DNA of 39,376 nt from Collinsella sp. (GTDB lineage Bacteria > Actinomycetota > Coriobacteriia > Coriobacteriales > Coriobacteriaceae), in contig WGSQ01000001.1 of the NCBI GenBank assembly GCA_014871605.1, positions 1-39,376 of the forward strand. Direction: 5' to 3'. Both the position numbers and the translations under genes were made by a program. The notes below the pieces were generated by a model. It searched no databases. It saw only the letters and a list, made by a program, of their open reading frames with translations, and had not been told where the DNA came from. This document shows, piece after piece, positions 1-8,112 of the stretch (position 1 is its first letter; every line of letters begins with the position of its first letter).

Positions 1-1
1 G

Positions 2-79
2 CACAAAGTGCGGAGCGGAGGTTCTTTCATGTCCGAGGACGCGCCGGAAAGGAAGGTCGCCCTCGGGCCGGACAGCTAA
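2..79 (+). CDS. possible 3' end of an upstream gene (partial)
   Basis: An open frame enters from the left edge and ends with TAA at 77-79, giving 25 residues that include MSEDAPERKVALGPDS. It stops 7 bases before the convergent ilvE stop. An internal ATG at 29 follows GGAGG, so a 16-residue micro-ORF is an alternative. The fragment is too short to assign a family or function. Confidence 0.3.
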   Translation, partial: HKVRSGGSFMSEDAPERKVALGPDS

Positions 80-85
80 GACAGC

Positions 86-1138
86 TTACGCGACGGTGTA
101 AACCCAGTTGTGCTTATCCTCGACAGCACCGGACTGGATACCAGTCAGGGTCTCGCGGAGCTTCTTCATCACAGGACCGATCTCGGTGTAGCCAGCCGGG
201 AAGGTCACGGTCTCGTCGGCGCCGTAAACCTTGTTGTCGATCTCGCCAACCGGGGAGATGACGGCAGCGGTGCCGCACAGGCCGCACTCCACAAAGGTGC
301 CGGCCTTGACCTCGGCCCACTCGACGGGACGCTGGTCGACGGTCATGCCCAGGTCCTGAGCAACCTGAACGAGCGAGCGACGGGTGATGGAGGGCAGGAT
401 GGAGTCGGTGTGCGACCGCGGAACGACGAGGGTGCCGTCCTCCTTCACGAACAGGACGTTGGCGCCACCGGTCTCCTCGACATAGGTGCGGGACTCGGAG
501 TCGAGATACAGGTTCTCGGCATAACCCTCGCGGTGAGCTTCCATCGTGGGCTTGAGGGACATGGCGTAGTTCAGGCCGGCCTTGATGTTACCGGTGCCGT
601 GCGGTGCCGCACGGTCATACTCGGAAACGCGCAGCTTGACGGGCTTGAGGCCACCCTTAAAGTACGGACCGACCGGGGTCACGAGAATGCGGAACGTGTA
701 CTCAGGAGCGGGAGCCACGCCGATCACGTCACCGGAGCCGATCATAAACGGACGCACGTACAGGGTCGCACCGGAGCCGAAGGGCGGAACCCACGCGGCG
801 TTGGCAGAAACGACCTGCTTGACGGCCTCAACGAACTTGTCCTTGGGGAACGGGGGCATCTCGAGGCGCTGGGCAGAGTTGTACATGCGCTCGGCGTTCA
901 TGTCGGGGCGGAAGCAGACGATGCTGCCGTCCTCGGCGGTGTAGGCCTTCAGGCCCTCAAAGACCTCCTGACAGTAATGGAAGATGCCGCCGCACTCGGA
1001 GACATGCAGGGTGTGGTCGGTGGTCAGGCCGCCCTCGTCCCACTCGCCATCCTTCCAATGGGCCTCGTAGCTGTAATCGGTCTTCATGTAGCCAAAGCCG
1101 AGGCTACCCCAATCGATATCCTTCTTCTCGACAGTCAT
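86..1138 (-). CDS. ilvE: branched-chain amino acid aminotransferase
   Basis: PLP-dependent class IV aminotransferase of 350 residues. It transfers the amino group between glutamate and the 2-oxo acids of leucine, isoleucine and valine, in the cytoplasm. The segment GTGNIKAGLNYA carries the likely PLP lysine near residue 186, and YVEETGGANVLFV and GTFVECGLCGTAAVISP are typical of the long BCAT family. The ATG at 1138 was chosen over the upstream open frame because AGGAG lies at the right distance and conserved sequence begins here. The gene is monocistronic. Its roughly 150-base leader carries a -10 box (TACAAT), an upstream CTTTA-N6-TAAAG dyad and a 49-codon upstream ORF whose stop overlaps the start codon. 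The family call is secure; the regulation is inferred. Confidence 0.95.
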   Translation of the reverse strand: MTVEKKDIDWGSLGFGYMKTDYSYEAHWKDGEWDEGGLTTDHTLHVSECGGIFHYCQEVFEGLKAYTAEDGSIVCFRPDMNAERMYNSAQRLEMPPFPKDKFVEAVKQVVSANAAWVPPFGSGATLYVRPFMIGSGDVIGVAPAPEYTFRILVTPVGPYFKGGLKPVKLRVSEYDRAAPHGTGNIKAGLNYAMSLKPTMEAHREGYAENLYLDSESRTYVEETGGANVLFVKEDGTLVVPRSHTDSILPSITRRSLVQVAQDLGMTVDQRPVEWAEVKAGTFVECGLCGTAAVISPVGEIDNKVYGADETVTFPAGYTEIGPVMKKLRETLTGIQSGAVEDKHNWVYTVA

Positions 1139-1284
1139 ATGTCGCTCCTTACATACACAGTTGCAAACTCGCGGACCCGCACGCAAGGACCGAGGCCGGC
1201 CGCGTCGCAACGTCGCACGCCCGGAGCGTAGAGCCGGACGGGACACGCGAACAGCATCAAAGCCGATGGCACGTCGATTCGCAT
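1135..1284 (-). CDS. possible leader ORF of ilvE (49 codons)
   Basis: An ATG about 8 bases downstream of the TACAAT -10 box opens a 49-codon frame through the ilvE leader. The frame begins MRIDVPSALMLFACPV and its TGA overlaps the ilvE start in an ATGA arrangement. It would be a leaderless ORF coupled to ilvE and holds about 13 Ile, Leu or Val codons. GC-rich DNA keeps frames open by chance, so this is a suggestion only. Confidence 0.25.
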   Translation of the reverse strand: MRIDVPSALMLFACPVRLYAPGVRRCDAAGLGPCVRVREFATVYVRSDI

Positions 1285-1291
1285 GCACGAG

Positions 1292-1342
1292 ATTGTACTC
1301 CCGTACGCGTCTGATAAAACGCTTTTCTTTAACTAAGTAAAG
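1292..1342 (-). promoter_or_regulatory. ilvE promoter region with CTTTA-N6-TAAAG dyad
   Basis: A -10 box TACAAT lies at 1292-1297 on the minus strand with no convincing -35 box. The dyad CTTTA-ACTAAG-TAAAG (plus strand) lies at 1327-1342, about 30 bases upstream of the -10, an activator-like position. Near-copies precede the amino-acid ABC operon and the aminotransferase at the right end. Confidence 0.45.
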
Positions 1343-1367
1343 TATTTTCATTTGACCGAAACTAAAG

Positions 1368-1397
1368 AGGCCCGCCACCGTAAGCGGTGACGGGCCT
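1368..1397 (-). terminator. terminator of the DedA gene
   Basis: Hairpin with near-perfect 13-base arms (AGGCCCGCCACCG and CGGTGACGGGCCT, one mismatch) and a TAAG loop, lying just after the stop at 1427. On the minus strand it is followed by CTTTAGTTT, a weak T-rich tail. Confidence 0.7.
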
Positions 1398-1426
1398 TGA
1401 CTGCACGGTTTGCGCGCTGGCTCGAG

Positions 1427-2074
1427 TTACGCGTTCTTTTTGCCCAGCTTAGCCTTAACCAGACCGACCACGGTCGGGATGATCGACACGGCAACGATGC
1501 CGATAATCAGCAGCTCAAAGTGCTCCTGCACAAAGGGAATGCCGCCAAAGAAGTAGCCCAGCAGCGTAAAGACCGTCGACCAGGTAATGCCGCCCAGCAC
1601 GTTAAAGACGACAAAGTTGCGCCAGTGCATGCCGCCCATGCCAGCGATAAAGGGCACAAAGGTGCGGATAAACGGGAAGAAGCGACCCAGGAAGATGGCC
1701 AGGTGACCCCACTTGTCCAAGAAGTCCTCGGACTTTTTGATGCGCTCGGGCGTCATGGCCTTAACCTTGCCCGAAGCGATAATCTTTTTGCCAAAGAAGT
1801 GACCGATCATAAAATTGCACTGATCGCCCAAAATGGCAGCGGCCCATGCGGTAGCCAGAAGCGCCACGATGTTAAAGCCGCCATTGTGGGCAAAGAAACC
1901 CGAGGCGAACAGCAGTGAATCGCCGGGAAGGAACGGGAAGAACACCACGCCCGTCTCGATAAAGATGATCAGGAACACGCAGCCGTAGGCCATAAGCGGG
2001 CCGGCGGCGATCCAGCTGGCAATCGCGGTGCGCGGATCTTTGAGCAGCTCGGCGATAAAATTAATGAAACCCAT
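1427..2074 (-). CDS. DedA family membrane protein
   Basis: Integral membrane protein of 215 residues with the DedA/SNARE-associated (VTT) domain. Characteristic segments are FLPGDSLLFASGF, GDQCNFMIGHFFGKK and GRFFPFIRTFVPFIAGMGGM; the glycine- and arginine-rich re-entrant segment after FLGRFFPF is a family hallmark. Members have been linked to phospholipid flipping and membrane homeostasis; the exact substrate here is unknown. The start at 2074 has AGAGG upstream, while the longer open frame lacks conserved sequence. A minus-strand TATACT at 2121-2126 may be its -10. It is divergent from cysE and stands alone. Confidence 0.88.
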   Translation of the reverse strand: MGFINFIAELLKDPRTAIASWIAAGPLMAYGCVFLIIFIETGVVFFPFLPGDSLLFASGFFAHNGGFNIVALLATAWAAAILGDQCNFMIGHFFGKKIIASGKVKAMTPERIKKSEDFLDKWGHLAIFLGRFFPFIRTFVPFIAGMGGMHWRNFVVFNVLGGITWSTVFTLLGYFFGGIPFVQEHFELLIIGIVAVSIIPTVVGLVKAKLGKKNA

Positions 2075-2194
2075 GAAGTAAAACCTCTCAGTTGTGGGCG
2101 CGGATACGTCCAAGTTGACCAGTATACGGTTGCGGCGTCCCCTCGTGCGCAACCCCACAAAAGCATGACTCCATTACCAGCAAGTTTGCATAAC

Positions 2195-2257
2195 TGACAC
2201 CTGTCACGCAAAGCCGTGAAAGATTGCTCTTCCTAATCCCTAGCGAATCGCTATACT
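2195..2257 (+). promoter_or_regulatory. cysE upstream region with two dyads
   Basis: Two perfect small palindromes precede cysE: TGACA-CC-TGTCA at 2195-2206 and TAGCGA-A-TCGCTA at 2241-2253. The second runs into a -10-like TATACT at 2252-2257. No good -35 box is visible. Both are plausible repressor sites in the dedA-cysE divergent region. Confidence 0.4.
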
Positions 2258-2298
2258 TTATTGAATCGCATTGCCATGGCGCTAAGGGAGGGCGGCCG

Positions 2299-3003
2299 GT
2301 GAGCTTTATCAATACCATTCGCGAGGACATCAAGACCGTCCAGGCACAGGACCCCGCCGCGCAAAACGGCCTGGTCATTTTCCTTTCGTACCCCGGTCTG
2401 CATGCCAAGTGGAACCACGTACCCGAGCACTGGCTCTGGGAGCACGGTCATCGCTCGCTCGCCCGCGTGCTCTCGCAAATCACCCGCCACATCACCGGCG
2501 TCGAGATTCATCCCGCCGCACAGATCGGCAAGCACTTCTTTATCGACCATGCCATGGGCGTCGTCATCGGCGAGACCACCATCGTGGGCGACAACTGCGT
2601 GCTCTACCAGGGCGTCACGCTCGGCGGTACCGGCAACGAGACCGGCAAACGCCACCCAACGCTCGGCGATAACGTCACCGTGGGCACGGGCGCCAAGGTG
2701 CTCGGCAACATCCGCATCGGCAACAACGTCAAAATCGGCGGCAACTCGGTTGTCGTCAAGGACGTGCCCGACAACTGCACCGTCGTGGGCGTGCCGGGAC
2801 GCATCATCAAGCGCAACGGCTGCCGTGTGTTCGAGGAGAGTTTCGACGCCAAGCAGCATCGCGAGTACATGCCCGATGACGCCGCCGAGCAGTCCGCCCT
2901 CAACCGCCAGGGTATCACCGAGAATGCCCGCCGCGTCAAAGAACTCGAGCGAGAGGTGGCCGAGCTCAAGGCCCTCGTCGCCAAGCTCGCGGACGAACGC
3001 TAG
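2299..3003 (+). CDS. cysE: serine O-acetyltransferase
   Basis: Cytoplasmic enzyme making O-acetylserine from serine and acetyl-CoA, the first step of cysteine synthesis. The 234-residue protein has a left-handed beta-helix of hexapeptide repeats with the family signature HPAAQIGKHFFIDHAMGVVIGETT and GVTLGGTG, then KRHPTLGDNVTVGTGAKVLG. It is the short form without the long N-terminal region of the E. coli enzyme. A GTG start at 2299 preceded by GGGAGG is preferred; the open frame upstream shows no conservation. The C-terminus (about residues 205-234, RRVKELEREVAELKALVAKL) is a heptad-patterned coiled coil, which is unusual for this family. No cysK lies in the window. Confidence 0.93.
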   Translation: MSFINTIREDIKTVQAQDPAAQNGLVIFLSYPGLHAKWNHVPEHWLWEHGHRSLARVLSQITRHITGVEIHPAAQIGKHFFIDHAMGVVIGETTIVGDNCVLYQGVTLGGTGNETGKRHPTLGDNVTVGTGAKVLGNIRIGNNVKIGGNSVVVKDVPDNCTVVGVPGRIIKRNGCRVFEESFDAKQHREYMPDDAAEQSALNRQGITENARRVKELEREVAELKALVAKLADER

Positions 3004-3041
3004 GAACGCAAGCGGCACAAAACGACATCGGCATCAACGCA

Positions 3042-3080
3042 AAGGCGCGCCAGGGAATTCATCCCCGGCGCGCCTTATTT
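3042..3080 (+). terminator. cysE terminator, possibly bidirectional
   Basis: Stem AAGGCGCGCC(A)GGG paired with TCCCCGGCGCGCCTT around a short AT-containing loop, followed by TTATTT on the plus strand. It lies between the convergent cysE and ABC genes. Confidence 0.8.
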
Positions 3081-3084
3081 GTGA

Positions 3085-3112
3085 TGTGGCAAAGAGACTG
3101 TCCCTTTGTCAC
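3085..3112. repeat. GGGACA palindromic repeat, copy A
   Basis: Imperfect hairpin with arms TGTGGCAAAGAGA and TCCCTTTGTCACA, 13 bases each with two mismatches. Read on the minus strand the apex is AAAGGGACAGTC. It ends one base from the ABC gene stop at 3114. The apex motif recurs in the other copies listed. Confidence 0.65.
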
Positions 3113-3113
3113 A

Positions 3114-5120
3114 TTATGCGAACTGGCTCAGATAGAGGTCGGCGTAGGCACCCTCGGCAGCCAGCAGCTCCTTATGCGTGCCCTGCTCGATAATGTTGCC
3201 GTGATCCATGACCAAGATCAGGTCGGCGTCCACGATCGTCGACAGGCGATGCGCGATCACAAAGCTCGTGCGCCCGCGCATAAGCGCGTCCATGGCACGG
3301 CCGATGGCAAGCTCGGTACGCGTGTCCACGCTTGAGGTCGCCTCGTCCAGGATGAGAATCGCCGGGTTGTTGAGCAGCACGCGTGCGATGGTCAGCAGCT
3401 GACGCTGGCCCTGGCTGATGCTTTCGGCATCGTTGGCCACGCGCGTGTCGTAGCCCTGCGGCATGGTGCGCACGAAGAAGTCGACCTGCGCGGCACGAGC
3501 GGCGGCCACAATTTCGTCGCGCGTTGCCTCGGGGCAGCCGTAGGCGATGTTTTCGGCAATCGTGCCATCGAATAGCCAGGCGTCTTGCAGCACCATGCCA
3601 AACTGCTGACGTAGCTCGCCGCGATCCATGCGGCTCGTATCCACGCCGTCGAGCGTAATACGCCCGCCGTCAATCTCGTAGAAGCGCATGAGCAGGTTGA
3701 TGAGCGTCGTCTTGCCTGCGCCCGTGGTTCCCACCACCGCGATCTTCTGGCCCGGCTCGGCAGTAAACGACACGTCGCGCATAAGCGGCTTGTCGGGCGA
3801 ATAACCAAAGCGCACATGCTCAAAGGAGACACGGCCCTCGACCTTGCCCGGCAGCTTGGCGGCCTCGTCCGGCAGCGGATCGGCCTCCATCTCGGGCTCA
3901 TCGAGCAGGTCGAACACGCGCTCCGCACTCGCCAGCGCGCTCTGCAGCGAGTTGAAGGTAAACGACAGCTGCGTCATGGGCTCAGATGCCTCGTAGATAA
4001 ACTGGAAGAACGCCTGGAACACGCCGACGGTCATGTGGCCGGCAACCAGCATACTGCAGCCCACAATCGCAATCACGATCTGTGCCAGGCGGCCGATAAA
4101 GCGCACCGCGGGGCCGACGGCGTTAATCATAAAGTCGGCCTTGGCACTCACGCGTGCCAGCTCGCCCGAGGCCTGGTGCACCTCGGCAGAACTTTGGCGC
4201 TCGCGGTTAAACGCGCGAATCACCAGACGGCCCGAGTAGCCTTCCTCGACCGCACTCGTAATCTTGGACACCCACTCTTGGCGCTCACCGGTTACGTCAT
4301 GCGTGCGGCGCGAGCCCACCTTGGTCACCAGCAGCGACAACGCCGTAAAGAACAAAAAGACCAGCGTAAGTGGCACGCTAAACACGAACATCACGCTCAC
4401 GGCGCCCACCACGGTACCGATCGACACCAGAAGCTGCAGCAAGCCGCGCTGCATGCTCTCGGACATCTTGTCCAAGTCGTTGGTCGCACGGCTGACGACC
4501 TCACCGGGACGATGCGCGTCAAAAAAGGCAAGCGGCAGACGGTTGAGCTTTTGTGCGATGCGGTTGCGTAGGCACAGGTTGAGGCGTTCGGCAACGCTCG
4601 ACATCAAAAAGCTCTGGAGCGCGTAGAACGAGGCAGCGGCCGTCCAGATCATAAAGTAGATGAAGATGGTCCTGCCGCAGTTCTCCCAGGTGATGTTGAA
4701 GGTGGTGTCGTTGGCAAACGCCACCTGAATGTGGCTCCACAGCTCATCGATCACGCGGGCGCTATATGCCGGCGCAGCAGTGTTAAAGATGGCATAGAAC
4801 ACAATGCTCGCGAACACGATATAGAAGCGCCAATGGTCGCCGGCAGCCTCGCTCCACAGGCGGCGCACCGTCGCCCAGGTATCTCGAGGCGTCTCGTCCT
4901 CGTCTTCATCGTCCACGTCGCGCATACGCTCTGCCTCGGCGCGGGCGCGCTCGTCCTCGGCACGTTCGTTTTCCTCGTAGAGCGCTTGGCGGCGAGCCTC
5001 GCGCTCGGCTGCAGCCTTGGCGGCGTCATCCAGCTCGGGTGCCACGGCAGCCGTTTCCTCGACCAGTACCGCGGCAGCGGCGTCATCAACGCCGCCCTGC
5101 TTCTTGAGCTCCTCGGTCAT
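3114..5120 (-). CDS. heterodimeric ABC exporter, catalytically competent half
   Basis: ABC transporter half of 668 residues with fused membrane domain and ATPase, exporting an unknown compound. The Walker A is GTTGAGKTT and the Walker B is ILILDEATSSVD with the catalytic glutamate. The signature is ISQGQRQLL, the SQGQ variant typical of the TM288/LmrD-like subunit. An N-terminal extension of about 85 residues is charged and alanine-rich (many E, D and R) before the first membrane helix. The ATG at 5120 has GGAGG 8 bases upstream and lies one base after the stop of the partner gene; a GTG at 5129 is the alternative. It is the last gene of a MarR-ABC-ABC operon. Confidence 0.93.
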   Translation of the reverse strand: MTEELKKQGGVDDAAAAVLVEETAAVAPELDDAAKAAAEREARRQALYEENERAEDERARAEAERMRDVDDEDEDETPRDTWATVRRLWSEAAGDHWRFYIVFASIVFYAIFNTAAPAYSARVIDELWSHIQVAFANDTTFNITWENCGRTIFIYFMIWTAAASFYALQSFLMSSVAERLNLCLRNRIAQKLNRLPLAFFDAHRPGEVVSRATNDLDKMSESMQRGLLQLLVSIGTVVGAVSVMFVFSVPLTLVFLFFTALSLLVTKVGSRRTHDVTGERQEWVSKITSAVEEGYSGRLVIRAFNRERQSSAEVHQASGELARVSAKADFMINAVGPAVRFIGRLAQIVIAIVGCSMLVAGHMTVGVFQAFFQFIYEASEPMTQLSFTFNSLQSALASAERVFDLLDEPEMEADPLPDEAAKLPGKVEGRVSFEHVRFGYSPDKPLMRDVSFTAEPGQKIAVVGTTGAGKTTLINLLMRFYEIDGGRITLDGVDTSRMDRGELRQQFGMVLQDAWLFDGTIAENIAYGCPEATRDEIVAAARAAQVDFFVRTMPQGYDTRVANDAESISQGQRQLLTIARVLLNNPAILILDEATSSVDTRTELAIGRAMDALMRGRTSFVIAHRLSTIVDADLILVMDHGNIIEQGTHKELLAAEGAYADLYLSQFA

Positions 5121-5121
5121 G

Positions 5122-6846
5122 CTACTCACCTCCCTTCATCTGCGATTCCGCGATGGCGCGGTACACCTCGCAGGTTTCCATAAGCTCGCCATGCGTGCCC
5201 AAGCCCACAACCTCGCCATCCTTGAGCACGACGATCTGGTCGGCGTGCAAGATCGTCGAGATGCGCTGCGCGATGATGAGCACCGCAGCGTCACGCGTCT
5301 CGTCTTGCAACGCATGACGCAGGGCGGCATCGGTCTTAAAGTCCAGGGCCGAAAAACTGTCATCGAAGATATATAGATCGGCATGCTTCATGAGCGCACG
5401 GGCGATTGCCAAACGCTGGCGCTGGCCGCCCGAAAAGTTCGTACCGCCCTGGGCAACCGGGGTATCGAGCCCCTGCGGTTGGTCGAGTACAAAGGTGCTC
5501 TGGGCAACCTCAAGCGCGTGAAGCATGTCGCCCTCGGTCGCGCCTTCGTTACCAAAGCGAAGGTTGCTCGCCACCGTGCCCGAGAACAGCCACGCCTTCT
5601 GCGGCACATAGGCGATGTGCCCGCGAATCTCACCTTGCGAAAGCTCGCGCAGATCGACACCGTCCAGGCGAATGGCGCCCTTGGTGGCATCGTGGAAGCG
5701 CAGCAAGAGCTTGGCCACCGTCGACTTGCCCGAACCCGTCGAGCCGACGATTGCGGTCGTCTGACCGCGACGACAGGCAAAGCTCAGGTCGCACAGGGTG
5801 TCCTCGTCGGCATCGTCAAAGCGAAACGACATGTGGTCGAACACGGCCACCGCATCGGCTTCGTCTTGGGGCTCGCGCGCCCCGTCATCCAGCGTGCGCT
5901 CGCCATCGACGATGCTCGGCTCAATCTCCAACACCTGCTGCGCACGGTTCAGGCACGCGGCAGCACGCGGAAGTGTCAGCACCACCATCTGCGCCATCAT
6001 CACAAAGAACAGGATCAGGATCGCGTATTCCAACACGGCCGAGATGCTGCCGATTTGCATGGCATGGACGCCCGCGCGGTTGCCGCCCACCCACAGCACC
6101 GCCACCTCGGCGATGTTCATCAAAAAGAAGCTGGAGCTGTCGAGACCCACAAACAGGTGGTTAACCTTGATGGCGTTGGCCGCGTAATCGCTAAACACCT
6201 CGTCCAGGCGCTGCTCCTCGTGGCGCTCCTTGTTAAATGCGCGGATAACGCGCACGCCCACGATATTTTCGCGCAGCACCACGTTCATACGGTCGATAAA
6301 GCTCTGCAGTCGCATAAAGATCGGCGCGGCGTTGGCAACGGTAAAGACCGCCGCCACCAGCACGATCGCAACCACCACGCCCAGCAGCGTGCCCATGGCA
6401 GGATCGATAAACCAGGCAAAGATGATGCCCGCCACGGCCAAGAACGGTACCGGCAGCACCAACTGAATCGTCTGCAGGACAGCTTGCTGAATCACGTTGA
6501 TGTCGTTGAGCGAGCGCGTGATCATCGAACCCGTGCCAAAGCGCTCAAAGTCGCTGGCGGACAGCTCGAGCGACTTGTCGTACACGGCATTGCGGATATC
6601 GCAGGCCACGTTGGCGGCCAGGCGCGCCGAAAGATAGCAGCCCAACACCGCGCCGCCGCTGGCCATGCCGGTCGCGATAAGCATGTAGAGACCGTTGCGC
6701 AAAATGTAGTCGACATCGCCCGTGGTGATACCGGTGTTGACCATGTTCGCCAACATCGTGGGTACCAGCAGTGTGCCAACGTTGTCGATTAGCAGCACCA
6801 ACAACGTCACCGCGACAAGCCTGCGATACGGCTTCATAAACCTCAT
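5122..6846 (-). CDS. heterodimeric ABC exporter, half with degenerate ATPase site
   Basis: Second ABC exporter half, 574 residues, with six predicted membrane helices followed by the ATPase. The Walker A (GSTGSGKST, about 368-376) and signature FSGGQRQRL are intact, but the Walker B reads LYIFDDSFSALD, so aspartate (about residue 496) replaces the catalytic glutamate. This is the known hallmark of the degenerate subunit in heterodimers such as TM287/288, LmrCD and BmrCD, and fits the normal site in the next gene. The ATG at 6846 overlaps the marR stop as TAATG, suggesting translational coupling; a GTG at 6858 is an alternative. The substrate (drug, lipid or peptide) cannot be told from the sequence. 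Confidence 0.93.
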   Translation of the reverse strand: MRFMKPYRRLVAVTLLVLLIDNVGTLLVPTMLANMVNTGITTGDVDYILRNGLYMLIATGMASGGAVLGCYLSARLAANVACDIRNAVYDKSLELSASDFERFGTGSMITRSLNDINVIQQAVLQTIQLVLPVPFLAVAGIIFAWFIDPAMGTLLGVVVAIVLVAAVFTVANAAPIFMRLQSFIDRMNVVLRENIVGVRVIRAFNKERHEEQRLDEVFSDYAANAIKVNHLFVGLDSSSFFLMNIAEVAVLWVGGNRAGVHAMQIGSISAVLEYAILILFFVMMAQMVVLTLPRAAACLNRAQQVLEIEPSIVDGERTLDDGAREPQDEADAVAVFDHMSFRFDDADEDTLCDLSFACRRGQTTAIVGSTGSGKSTVAKLLLRFHDATKGAIRLDGVDLRELSQGEIRGHIAYVPQKAWLFSGTVASNLRFGNEGATEGDMLHALEVAQSTFVLDQPQGLDTPVAQGGTNFSGGQRQRLAIARALMKHADLYIFDDSFSALDFKTDAALRHALQDETRDAAVLIIAQRISTILHADQIVVLKDGEVVGLGTHGELMETCEVYRAIAESQMKGGE

Positions 6847-7346
6847 TAAGAGTCGCACGACTCCCCCTCACCTTGATTCTCGGCCTGGCTCTCGGCAGCG
6901 ATATGCTGCTTAAAGGCATCGCACTCATCGCCGAGCGCATGGGAAAATTTTCCGATTAGGCGCATGATTTCGCGCTGTTCCCAGGGCTCGAGCACTTCGA
7001 AAGCCTGTTGCTCGGCTTCTTGCGCCGGCAGCGCATAACGCTCGGCAAATTGCCTGCCCTCTTCGGTCAGGCTCACAACCTTATTCTTACGGCTGCCTTC
7101 GGCAAACCCCAACGTTGCGAAGCCCCGCGCCGTCAAGGTTTTAATTGCCGAGTTGATGGTCTGCTTGCTGTAGAACCATTCGCTTGTCAGACGGCTTACG
7201 GCAATACTGCCGCCCGCCGTGCTGGTATCGACGAGCATCCAGTAAGCGCAGTCCGAAAGACCGCAGGCGCGCGAGAACTCCGAATAGATATGGTCGAGTC
7301 CATTGAGCAACCGGTCGAAGTCGACCAGCGTAACCGCACTATTCAT
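6846..7346 (-). CDS. MarR family transcriptional regulator
   Basis: Winged-helix DNA-binding protein of 166 residues. The recognition region is TSEWFYSKQTINSAIKTLTARGFATLGFAEGSRKNKVVSLTEEG, followed by dimerisation helices and an acidic Q/E-rich tail. It is the first gene of an operon with the two ABC exporter halves, so it probably represses its own operon and responds to the exported compound. Its promoter has two GTCCGA(T/G)TTTTGAC direct repeats, the obvious candidate operators. The start at 7346 is preceded by GGTGGGATAG, a fair ribosome binding site. Function is inferred from family and context. Confidence 0.9.
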   Translation of the reverse strand: MNSAVTLVDFDRLLNGLDHIYSEFSRACGLSDCAYWMLVDTSTAGGSIAVSRLTSEWFYSKQTINSAIKTLTARGFATLGFAEGSRKNKVVSLTEEGRQFAERYALPAQEAEQQAFEVLEPWEQREIMRLIGKFSHALGDECDAFKQHIAAESQAENQGEGESCDS

Positions 7347-7364
7347 CTATCCCACCATTCAATT

Positions 7365-7422
7365 GTCCGATTTTTGACCAATTATGTGTCTCTAGATTAG
7401 TCCGAGTTTTGACTATCGTCAA
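7365..7422 (-). promoter_or_regulatory. marR-ABC operon promoter with two direct repeats
   Basis: Minus-strand -35 TTGACG (7417-7422) and -10 TAATCT (7394-7399) are separated by exactly 17 bases. The repeat GTCCGAGTTTTGAC (7400-7413, plus strand) fills the spacer. A second copy, GTCCGATTTTTGAC (7365-7378), lies 35 bases away, downstream of the likely transcription start. A TTGAC-TATC-GTCAA dyad covers the -35 box. Confidence 0.7.
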
Positions 7423-7465
7423 CAGGCTCTCCGCAAATGCGTGCACTTTTATGGCCTATCGGCAG

Positions 7466-7501
7466 AAAAAGACCGCCGGCGCGGGGGCGGCGCCAGCGGT
7501 C
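7466..7501 (-). terminator. intrinsic terminator
   Basis: Stem of 12-base arms GACCGCCGGCGC and GCGCCAGCGGTC with one mismatch; on the minus strand it is followed by TTTTT. It ends the 96-residue gene at 7528. Confidence 0.85.
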
Positions 7502-7527
7502 ACGTGAAAATCGGGTTTTATTGCCTG

Positions 7528-7818
7528 TTAAGCGGCGACGGCCTCATAGACCGTAGCGCCCGAGAAGCTGTCATGCAGGCTCTTGCCGGCAATCCACGGC
7601 AGCTCGACGACCTCGCAGACCGTGTTGACCAGCTCGGAGCAGTCAGTAAAGTGGCCCTTGTCGTTGAGGGCCTCGCAATCCTGAACACGCCAATAGCCAT
7701 CGGTGTGCGTGATGTAGTACTCGTGATCGTCAATCGTCACAAAAGCGCGCGTCTTGGAACGCAGCAGCTTCAGAAATCCTTCGAAGTCGGTCTCGACGAC
7801 ATCTCCAGCCTGGAACAT
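7528..7818 (-). CDS. hypothetical protein, 96 residues
   Basis: I do not recognise this family. The protein is small, soluble and acidic, with several aromatic residues (HEYYITHTDGYWRVQD) and three cysteines, and no membrane segment. The start at 7818 is strongly supported by AGGAGGTAACATC-ATG; the longer open frame has no such site. It is monocistronic and has its own intrinsic terminator, so it is probably a real expressed gene. The pattern of a short beta-rich core (FVTIDDHEYYITHTDGYW) suggests a compact domain, but no function is proposed. Confidence 0.75.
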   Translation of the reverse strand: MFQAGDVVETDFEGFLKLLRSKTRAFVTIDDHEYYITHTDGYWRVQDCEALNDKGHFTDCSELVNTVCEVVELPWIAGKSLHDSFSGATVYEAVAA

Positions 7819-7943
7819 GATGTTACCTCCTGGCTCGGCGCCACCACGGCGCATTGATAAACGTTGGTACTCCTTTAGTAAAACCTTTATCAGAGGTTAT
7901 GCGTTCGTCATTTAGGCAAGTGGTAAAAAACCGCAGGGTAGAC

Positions 7944-7966
7944 GGGATAAAACGTTTAACCATCCC
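7944..7966. promoter_or_regulatory. AAACGTTT palindrome in the divergent region
   Basis: A perfect AAACGTTT (7950-7957) lies within flanks GGGAT and ATCCC in the gap between the 96-residue gene and the nitroreductase. The 10-mer CGTTTAACCA at 7953-7962 recurs at 28104-28113 upstream of the sugar PTS gene. The form, centred on CG, resembles LacI-family operators. Confidence 0.3.
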
Positions 7967-8112
7967 ATTTGTTTGTCACATTTTGAAGGTACTTTTATGC
8001 AAACCTACTTTCCCAATTGGAATCTATCCTTTTGGCCGGGTAATTGACCGTCTACCGTTTGAGCCCGACGGGTATGAACGGGGCATCTGCAACGCCACCG
8101 CAAGGAGACACC

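Noticed and set aside
1139..1291. T-box or other known riboswitch before ilvE
   Set aside because: No T-box consensus (TGGNACC-type antiterminator bulge) or terminator is present in the leader.
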